From: Bacteriovoracales bacterium
Lineage (GTDB): Bacteria > Bdellovibrionota > Bacteriovoracia > Bacteriovoracales > Bacteriovoracaceae
Reading direction: 5' to 3'
DNA: 64,000 nt
Assembly: GCA_030149295.1 (NCBI GenBank)
Contig: JASBRV010000086.1
Span: 22,988 to 86,987 of the forward strand
The notes beneath the pieces were generated by a model that saw only the letters and a program-made list of their open reading frames with translations, was not told the origin of the DNA and ran no database searches. Both the position numbers and the translations under genes were made by a program. Shown piece after piece: positions 58,504 through 64,000 of the stretch (positions within the stretch are counted from its first letter, which is position 1; each line of letters starts with the position of its first letter).

Positions 58504-58511
58504 GAAAAACC

Positions 58512-59303
58512 TTAACGGATGTCGTTAATATACTCTTCTAAGTTTTTGTAGATTTTGTACCCGTTTTTAGCTGTTAAAAGAGGAAGTACCCCCAATTTAT
58601 CTAATTCCTCTGGTGTGAATGCAGTTTGTTTAGATGTTTTCATACTACTCCAATAACCGCCAGTGTGAAGATTAATAGCCTTAACTTTATCAATATGTTG
58701 ATGGATAATATATGGGGTAAATCCTAAACCAAAATCTCCAAAGATAATATTACCGGATGAAATCAAAGGCTCTCTCTTTTTCTCTACCCTCTTCATGTAA
58801 ACATCTTTGCTCTGATATACTTCAAAGATGTTATCGGCATCTCTTTTCTCTTCTTCAGCAAAACTGTTTTCATCATCTTCACTGTAATAAAGCTTCATAT
58901 TAGAATCTTTATCATCAGCAACTAAAATCTTCATTATATCATTAAAGCGGTGACGATCCTCACAATTAACCCATTCATATCCTTCTTCATAAAGCTTATT
59001 GACAATATATCGTGCTGAAACAGGACCATCTACCAGATAAACATCTTTCGTGCCTTCTACTTCTTCATATTCAATGGAATGAATATAAGTAAAACCATAC
59101 CCACTCAGGCAATCATGAACCCAGGAGGATGCAATGATTCTCCCATGGTAATCTGTAAAGAATGTATCAGAGATATTAAATCCATAATCACCTTCACCAT
59201 AATGACCTGTAAGGTTTGTCACAAAATCTTCATTGATCCTCACCTTACCACCAATAGGGATATCTTTAATCTGCTCTTTATTAGTTACTTTAACCCATGC
59301 CAT
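58512..59303 (-). CDS. Hypothetical protein (263 aa)
   Basis: N-terminal half beta-rich (VKVTNKEQIKDIPIGGKVRI; GHYGEGDYGFNISDTFF), then an acidic middle and a C-terminal helical tail with KNGYKIYKNLEEYI. No family recognised. ATG 59303 with AGGAGG upstream; own promoter at 59352. Follows the NAMPT gene on the same strand. Confidence 0.6.
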   Translation of the reverse strand: MAWVKVTNKEQIKDIPIGGKVRINEDFVTNLTGHYGEGDYGFNISDTFFTDYHGRIIASSWVHDCLSGYGFTYIHSIEYEEVEGTKDVYLVDGPVSARYIVNKLYEEGYEWVNCEDRHRFNDIMKILVADDKDSNMKLYYSEDDENSFAEEEKRDADNIFEVYQSKDVYMKRVEKKREPLISSGNIIFGDFGLGFTPYIIHQHIDKVKAINLHTGGYWSSMKTSKQTAFTPEELDKLGVLPLLTAKNGYKIYKNLEEYINDIR

Positions 59304-59351
59304 ACCATTACCTCCTAAATTGAAAAAGCTCAACGGACCCGGAGAAGAACC

Positions 59352-59380
59352 ATTATTTGAAATTCCTCCCCGGATGTCAA
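59352..59380 (-). promoter_or_regulatory. Promoter for the 58512 gene
   Basis: TTGACA (59375-59380), 17 bases, AATAAT (59352-59357). The -35 lies right behind the NAMPT stop codon. Confidence 0.6.
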
Positions 59381-59381
59381 G

Positions 59382-61073
59382 TTATGAACGTGCTCGTTTA
59401 CGAATCTCTTCAAAGTTATGCCGTACAAGCAACTCTCCATCACGGAATACCTCTACAAGCTCACCTAAAGCTTCCTCAGCTTCCGTTTGGTTATCGTATA
59501 GGACATATCGTCCTTCCTCCTTTTCAACTCTCAGGAGGCCACAGGCGCTCTTCTTGATACCATTGTCAGTAGCAGGGTCTTTCTGTACTGCCCGGCCTTC
59601 ACCATCAACTACACCATAGGTTGCCTTAACAGCCATACCCAGGGTGTCACGGGTGATGTATTGATAGGTGTAAGAACCCAGCCCAAAAACTACATTGCAT
59701 GATGCAAACCCTTTCTTCTCCAATTTCTTGAGAATGGTGTGACAACGATCAAGAGTGATGGAATCTCCATAGATCAAGCCTACATGAGGGTCCAACACTT
59801 TATACCCTTCCTCATTAACAGACCCTCCGAATTCATCCCACAGCACCTCAACAGCGCCCTTCACTTCTACAGGAAATTCTTCAATCTCTTCAAAATCTAC
59901 TACTTCAAAGGAGTATTCGTCTGACCAACTCCCAGAGTAACACTTAAGAACATCCGCCCAGTATTTTCTTGACCCCATTTGAATATAGATATGGTCCGAG
60001 TTAGACACCTTATTCGCATGACAGAATTCATCGAGATTATAAAGGAAAGAACTATCATCAAAATCATACTCATAATTAAGATGGAGAATAGGAGTGCCAC
60101 AGAGAATATCTACCGGATCACCTGAGTCAGGGCGGAATACTGTCTTAGCCAATCCAGCAAAGTTTTCATCACGGCTCATAATCTCTTCTTTAAGAGAAGG
60201 AGCAATTTCAGTCAACACTTTCCAGAAATCCCATGTATCAGAAACGATAGATACAATGCCTTTAGGATAGAGGTGAAGCAGACGTTTAAATGTTTCTCGC
60301 TCTGTTTCTTTACCACCAATACACATAACTGAATGCTCTGTAGCAGGAACAGAACCCGCATAGAAATATTCGCCAGGAACTTCATAAAACTTTTGAGCAT
60401 TGATAACAGCAGGAATAGAATCCGTGCCAGTGAAACTCAAAAGGTGTCCCATACCAGATACACCAGCATCATGGCGACCTGACATACCACGGAAACTGAA
60501 ATCATGGCATTGGAAGTCTTCGCCCATACCTACACAGCCTGTCTTCTCAGCATAATCATCAATGATCTTACGGTATTGACGTGCAATTGTAGCCGTAGTA
60601 ATGGGTTTCCAAAGCTCACTGCTCATTACAGTTTCAAGGTAATTAACCAACCAGAAAAACTCAGGCAAGGTATTGGTGATTGTGAACATAGGAATCTTCA
60701 TATCCACAGGAGCACCTTCAGGCAGCGCCTTGATAGACAACGGGAGGTATCCAAGATTATGCAATGATTCGATATGATCTACAGTGATATCGTGATCGGG
60801 GCCAATGATACCTGAAATCATTTGATTGTACTCGTCAAGAACCACCTCTTTATCTTGATGAAAGAAATATGTATCCCAATCATCGATCAAGTATTCAAGG
60901 ATAAAAACCTGCAAGCCAAAGAATACAGCCTTACCATCCCAATATTGAGGAATCTTGTTGAAAAGCTTGTCGCTTCGTGCTGTGAGGTTTGAATAGACCT
61001 TACCTGTACCATCGGGGTATTGGCGGCGGTGGTCAATCTTATAAGCATCAATTTGAAATTCTGAACAGATCAT
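59382..61073 (-). CDS. Nicotinamide phosphoribosyltransferase-like enzyme
   Basis: 563 aa. NAMPT signatures are intact: DFSFRGMSGRHDAG (191-204), ATEHSVM with catalytic His247, SDTWDFW (278-284), FRPDSGDP with R314 and D316, GLIYGDSIT (432-440) and GLGSYTYQYITRDTLG. About 80 extra residues (roughly 325-405) follow FRPDSGDPVDI and are absent from human NAMPT (491 aa). Classical NAMPT joins nicotinamide to PRPP; in the phage NARP1 pathway the relative Namat joins it to ADP-ribose-pyrophosphate. Next to the Prs-like gene on the same strand. Which substrate is used cannot be told by eye. Confidence 0.9.
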   Translation of the reverse strand: MICSEFQIDAYKIDHRRQYPDGTGKVYSNLTARSDKLFNKIPQYWDGKAVFFGLQVFILEYLIDDWDTYFFHQDKEVVLDEYNQMISGIIGPDHDITVDHIESLHNLGYLPLSIKALPEGAPVDMKIPMFTITNTLPEFFWLVNYLETVMSSELWKPITTATIARQYRKIIDDYAEKTGCVGMGEDFQCHDFSFRGMSGRHDAGVSGMGHLLSFTGTDSIPAVINAQKFYEVPGEYFYAGSVPATEHSVMCIGGKETERETFKRLLHLYPKGIVSIVSDTWDFWKVLTEIAPSLKEEIMSRDENFAGLAKTVFRPDSGDPVDILCGTPILHLNYEYDFDDSSFLYNLDEFCHANKVSNSDHIYIQMGSRKYWADVLKCYSGSWSDEYSFEVVDFEEIEEFPVEVKGAVEVLWDEFGGSVNEEGYKVLDPHVGLIYGDSITLDRCHTILKKLEKKGFASCNVVFGLGSYTYQYITRDTLGMAVKATYGVVDGEGRAVQKDPATDNGIKKSACGLLRVEKEEGRYVLYDNQTEAEEALGELVEVFRDGELLVRHNFEEIRKRARS

Positions 61074-61085
61074 ATTATTCCTCCT

Positions 61086-61862
61086 TTAATCTTTATCCCA
61101 CAAAAAGGGACTGTAAATCTCACCGTAATATTTGTAAAGCTCACCCACACCTTTAGAAAAGATACCATGTGTTACATGAAGAACCAAGTCTTCATTATTG
61201 AAGTTGAAAGAATCATGCAACACCTTACCAATTTCAATGAATGTCCTTCCACCATCGCAGATATCATCCACTACCATAACCTTATTGTAGTTGGCAATAT
61301 CCAAAGGTACTTCTGTGTGAGTGATATCCCCAGTTTTAACGTCTCTCACTTTATGAGCAGATAAAACGGGGATACCAAACCTTTTAGCTGTAACTTGGGC
61401 TTTCTTGATAGCACCTGCATCAGGAGCCAGCACTACATCACACCCTTTATCTGTGGGAATGAAATCAGTTTGGTGCGCAATCACTACATTGTCAATCAAA
61501 GCCCCTATAACATCGCTGTGAGGGTCTACAATAGATACTCGATCAAACTTACACATATTGATCAAACTAGCTGCTACAGAAGCTCCCAGGGCTTCTCCAT
61601 GGTCACATACACGATCCTGGCGTGCATATGGAACATAAGGAATCTCGGCAGAAATACTCTGGATGCTCCAATTACGCCGCAAGGCATCAACTACAAGTAA
61701 CATCTCCATAAAGTCATCGGAGTTTTGAATGTAACATTGAAGATGGAAATCATGAGGACCAAAGTGTCCTGAATTTACCTTGAGTTTAGGATGCACTTCA
61801 CCACCACTAAACTTAATCACCTCCTTACTAACTTGGTATCCATCACAGAGTACCTTAATCAT
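61086..61862 (-). CDS. Ribose-phosphate pyrophosphokinase-like enzyme
   Basis: 258 aa, shorter than the usual 310-320. Prs motifs: IPYVPYARQDRVCDHGEAL, IVDPHSDVIGAL, VVLAPDAGAIKKAQ and the PRPP loop VMVVDDICDGGRTF. Makes PRPP, or in NARP1 (Adps) attaches pyrophosphate to ADP-ribose. ATG 61862 behind AAAGGAG, overlapping the previous stop; a longer start lacks a site. Forms a pair with the NAMPT-like gene 13 bases downstream. Confidence 0.88.
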   Translation of the reverse strand: MIKVLCDGYQVSKEVIKFSGGEVHPKLKVNSGHFGPHDFHLQCYIQNSDDFMEMLLVVDALRRNWSIQSISAEIPYVPYARQDRVCDHGEALGASVAASLINMCKFDRVSIVDPHSDVIGALIDNVVIAHQTDFIPTDKGCDVVLAPDAGAIKKAQVTAKRFGIPVLSAHKVRDVKTGDITHTEVPLDIANYNKVMVVDDICDGGRTFIEIGKVLHDSFNFNNEDLVLHVTHGIFSKGVGELYKYYGEIYSPFLWDKD

Positions 61863-62253
61863 TAGTAGGCTCCTTTTCTTCATCATCTTTGTCAACAGTC
61901 TCAAAGAAGTCAGTCATATAAGCAACTGCTTTTTCAGGAAGTTCTTTAACCCCATCAATTTCTACAACTTGTTCGTAAGTTGTCTGTGCAAGGTAAGCTC
62001 CTACAATCCATTTCATACCTTTATCTGAGGGAACGATAGTAGCTATAAACCAACAAAGTGCTACGCCTAAGACAATCTTTTTCAATGAATTAGAAGCCTG
62101 TTTGTTGACCTCATGGGCCGGCTGATCTGAATCTTCATGGCGAATTATAACTACCATAACCATAACCAGTCCCACTAATAGAGGTACGAAAACAAAGAAA
62201 AGACTTAAACCAGGAATGAAATCCATTGCCCATGCAAGAAAAGCGAGTTCCAT
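61855..62253 (-). CDS. Membrane protein upstream of the NAD genes
   Basis: 132 aa. Hydrophobic N terminus (FIPGLSLFFVFVPLLVGLVMVMVV) and another segment (SLKKIVLGVALCWFIATIV), acidic C terminus. The stop overlaps the Prs start by 8 bases. Might support transport or anchoring; not recognised. Confidence 0.6.
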   Translation of the reverse strand: MELAFLAWAMDFIPGLSLFFVFVPLLVGLVMVMVVIIRHEDSDQPAHEVNKQASNSLKKIVLGVALCWFIATIVPSDKGMKWIVGAYLAQTTYEQVVEIDGVKELPEKAVAYMTDFFETVDKDDEEKEPTND

Positions 62254-62283
62254 AATATTTCTCCTATCAACGAATTTGGAAGT

Positions 62284-62317
62284 ATCCTACATACAAAATC
62301 CCCGGCGTCAACCGGGG
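62284..62317 (-). promoter_or_regulatory. Terminator and promoter in one: end of upstream unit, start of the NAD unit
   Basis: CCCCGG-TTGACG-CCGGGG (62300-62317) followed by ATTTTGT is a terminator on the minus strand, and its loop TTGACG (62306-62311) with TAGGAT (62284-62289), 16 bases apart, makes a promoter for the genes from 62253 to 59382. Confidence 0.6.
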
Positions 62318-62325
62318 CAATCAAT

Positions 62326-62556
62326 TTATTTCTGTAACAGAAGTTCTACTTCACCATACTCTTCGTAAGATTCAAATATTTCTTCTGGTGTTTCTGTTGT
62401 CAGAACAGCAGGGATGACTCCTACCATAGTGAACAACATCAATACTACTAAGACTGTAGCGGTCTTATAATATTTCCTCTTGAGTAACTGAATTGCTACT
62501 GTCAGCATAGCAAAACTCAACAGTAGCAACAGCAAGGAATACCAGTAGATTTCCAT
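62326..62556 (-). CDS. Membrane protein (76 aa)
   Basis: Two hydrophobic segments (YSLLLLLLSFAMLTVAIQLL; TATVLVVLMLFTMVGVIPAV) and an acidic C terminus. Unknown role. Confidence 0.6.
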   Translation of the reverse strand: MEIYWYSLLLLLLSFAMLTVAIQLLKRKYYKTATVLVVLMLFTMVGVIPAVLTTETPEEIFESYEEYGEVELLLQK

Positions 62557-62564
62557 CTTATCTC

Positions 62565-63050
62565 CTATTCAAATTCAATTGCAGGACAGTATTTATCTTT
62601 CCAAGATTTATACTTAGTGATAATCATACTCTGTTTAGGTTTACCAGTGTCTTTGTGAAACTTTTTCCAGAGGTACTTAATACCTTCAATCAGACCCGCG
62701 CTTACAGCCCCAAAAAGGAACACTGCTACCATACCTTGAATCAGGAGCCAAAGAGCCCAACCGAGCATCATGCCAAGAGCAATGATGAAAGGAGTATCTG
62801 CGTAAATCTCTGAGCCTGATAAGAGACTAAAAGGGATACCAGTGAGAATAATACCAATCAAAAAAGCCACCATAAAAAACTTAACAAGATAGATAGTGAT
62901 ACCACGGAAGTAAGAACAGAAATCCCGAGACATAACACCTCTAGTGCGTGAAGGTAAATCCCGTGAGATGATGTAAGGCACCATCCACTTACAATGTGAA
63001 TCACACAAAGGTTTGTGCCATGAATTCTTTTTAACTTTAAAAACTTCCAT
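62565..63050 (-). CDS. Membrane protein (161 aa)
   Basis: Cys/His-containing N terminus (KPLCDSHCKWMV), then two to three hydrophobic segments (FFMVAFLIGIILTGIPFSLL; GMMLGWALWLLIQGMVAVFL) and a basic C terminus. No family recognised. Confidence 0.6.
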   Translation of the reverse strand: MEVFKVKKNSWHKPLCDSHCKWMVPYIISRDLPSRTRGVMSRDFCSYFRGITIYLVKFFMVAFLIGIILTGIPFSLLSGSEIYADTPFIIALGMMLGWALWLLIQGMVAVFLFGAVSAGLIEGIKYLWKKFHKDTGKPKQSMIITKYKSWKDKYCPAIEFE

Positions 63051-63058
63051 AATACCTC

Positions 63059-63772
63059 CTAGTTACCAAGTTTTTCGTTGATTTCTTTCAGTTGTTGCTC
63101 AAGAGATTCTTTCTGTTGAAGAAGAGAATCTTTTTCCTCAATCTCTTTACGATCATACACCTTTTCATAACCCCCTTTCCATGTGTTATTTTCATATTCT
63201 TCTAGGAAAGTATCAGGGTGATAAAATTTGTCCATCAAAGGCTCATAGACTTCATCAATATTGCAGAAATAATTAGTAGTCTCCATATTATCACTAAAAT
63301 GCTCTAAAGAAGATACAAGGCGCGCGCCAATAATAAGTGAAAGAGAAACCAGTTTATCTCCTACAACTTGGTAGATATTTCCTTGATTTTGTACAACGAA
63401 CATCCCTGATTTCAGGTCTTTCTTAGAGAAACATTGGGATTTCTCAAATGCTTCAGGGAATTCTCGTTTAATCTTGGCGATTACCATCTCTTTAGTAACT
63501 TCTTTAGCGGAATCAACTCCATATTGAAGAGATACATTATAAGATGAGAGGTTATTCAGAAAAATTATATTCAATGTTTCTGCCGAAATACCCGTCTTAT
63601 CAGAAACATTCTTACGATGATCTGAAAACCAAGTATTTACATTTGATACACCACCTAAACGGCTACTATATACACATAAAGGACAATTCTTGTGGTCTGT
63701 CATATCCCAATAGCCATTATATTCTTCAAAGAATTCTGACATTTTACGGATTTCTTCGTGGTTAAGGCTCAT
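63059..63772 (-). CDS. Hypothetical protein with C-terminal coiled coil (237 aa)
   Basis: DHKNCPLCVYSSRLGG has a CxxC that may bind metal; the last 35 residues form a coiled coil (EKDSLLQQKESLEQQLKEIN). No family recognised. First protein gene after the two tRNA-Arg genes. Confidence 0.6.
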   Translation of the reverse strand: MSLNHEEIRKMSEFFEEYNGYWDMTDHKNCPLCVYSSRLGGVSNVNTWFSDHRKNVSDKTGISAETLNIIFLNNLSSYNVSLQYGVDSAKEVTKEMVIAKIKREFPEAFEKSQCFSKKDLKSGMFVVQNQGNIYQVVGDKLVSLSLIIGARLVSSLEHFSDNMETTNYFCNIDEVYEPLMDKFYHPDTFLEEYENNTWKGGYEKVYDRKEIEEKDSLLQQKESLEQQLKEINEKLGN

Positions 63773-63798
63773 AACATTCTCCTTCTATATACTCTTGT

Positions 63799-63876
63799 TG
63801 GCCGGGATGATGAGATTTGAACTCATGACCTATCGCTTAGGAGGCGATTGCTCTATCCTGGCTGAGCTACACCCCG
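63799..63876 (-). tRNA. tRNA-Arg(CCT)
   Basis: Acceptor CGGGGTG/CATCCCG, anticodon arm ATCGC-CTCCTAA-GCGAT, T loop TTCAAAT, encoded CCA. Reads AGG. Confidence 0.9.
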
Positions 63877-63881
63877 ATAAT

Positions 63882-63959
63882 TGGCGTCCCCGGCAGGACT
63901 CGAACCTGCGACCTACGGCTTAGAAGGCCGTTGTTCTGATCCAACTGAACTACGGGGAC
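63882..63959 (-). tRNA. tRNA-Arg(TCT)
   Basis: Acceptor GTCCCCG/CGGGGAC, anticodon arm ACGGC-CTTCTAA-GCCGT, T loop TTCGAGT, encoded CCA. Reads AGA, a codon this AT-rich phage uses heavily. Confidence 0.9.
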
Positions 63960-64000
63960 ATAAACCTTTAACTTGCAACTATTCTATATGAATCTTTGGT

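Larger units (their letters stand above)
58120..58511. other. Gene-free GC-rich region with repeats
   Basis: Between early units. Contains three GCTTAAAATA-type repeats (58313-58355), a TGGCGCC...GGCGCCA inverted repeat around a GGGGTATAAAAA stretch (about 58375-58396) and two 27-bp direct repeats (58450-58503). It shares GCTTAAAATAAC and CCCCGGACCC with the gene-free region at 51.5 kb. No convincing gene. Confidence 0.6.

Noticed and set aside
1..64000. CRISPR array or lysogeny genes
   Set aside because: No regularly spaced repeats with spacers, no integrase, excisionase or repressor-like gene was seen; the tandem repeats at 52016 and 58450 have no spacers.

Overview
The window is a 64 kb piece of the genome of a large, strictly lytic-looking, tailed phage with a contractile tail (myovirus). 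The evidence is a complete head-neck-tail-baseplate gene set including a sheath, two kinds of peptidoglycan hydrolase, a spanin pair, an RNR/ThyX/dCMP deaminase/dNMP kinase nucleotide module and eleven tRNA genes. No integrase, repressor or other lysogeny gene is visible. The DNA is AT-rich. The spanins, the SleB-type endolysin and the coding style suggest a Gram-negative, probably gammaproteobacterial, host. Gene content recalls Felix O1-like and KPP10/PAK_P-like myoviruses (NAMPT plus Prs, ThyX, PhoH, tRNA cluster, KPP10-type tube and sheath), but the host cannot be named from sequence alone.

Layout. (1) 46-7444, plus strand: tightly overlapping small genes, mostly unknown, with a NADAR-family glycosidase, a CCA-adding/poly(A)-polymerase-like nucleotidyltransferase, an HNH nuclease and two paralogous families. 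A terminator at 7458 ends this block against the convergent late genes. (2) 7527-34994, minus strand: the late region. In transcription order it holds terS, terL, portal, S49 protease/scaffold, decoration, capsid, connectors, sheath, tube, gpG/gpGT chaperones, tape measure, baseplate, fibres, lysis cassette, more fibre genes and the endolysin. Two genes, terL and the tape measure, are split by related group I introns carrying HNH genes. (3) 35022-36019, minus: nine tRNA genes behind a strong promoter. (4) 36574-36931: a divergent control region. (5) 36932-50973, plus: DNA and nucleotide metabolism (exonuclease, nucleotidase, MazG, ThyX, NrdB, NrdA, dNMP kinase, dCMP deaminase, PhoH), an M15 peptidase on the opposite strand, a macro-domain protein and small unknown genes. 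(6) 50974-52610: a 1.6 kb gene-free region with iteron-like repeats, a change of strand composition and a candidate small RNA. (7) 52611-63772, minus: short early-type genes in promoter/terminator cassettes, then a NAMPT-like/PRPP-synthetase-like pair with membrane proteins, and two tRNA-Arg genes at the edge.

How the parts fit: the nucleotide module supplies dNTPs; the tRNAs and the CCA-type nucleotidyltransferase may support translation; the NAMPT/Prs pair (compare the NARP1 NAD+ reconstitution pathway), the NADAR protein and the macro-domain protein together suggest that the phage manages NAD+ and ADP-ribose, plausibly against NAD-depleting immunity. Most small genes are unrecognised and are described only by what can be seen.
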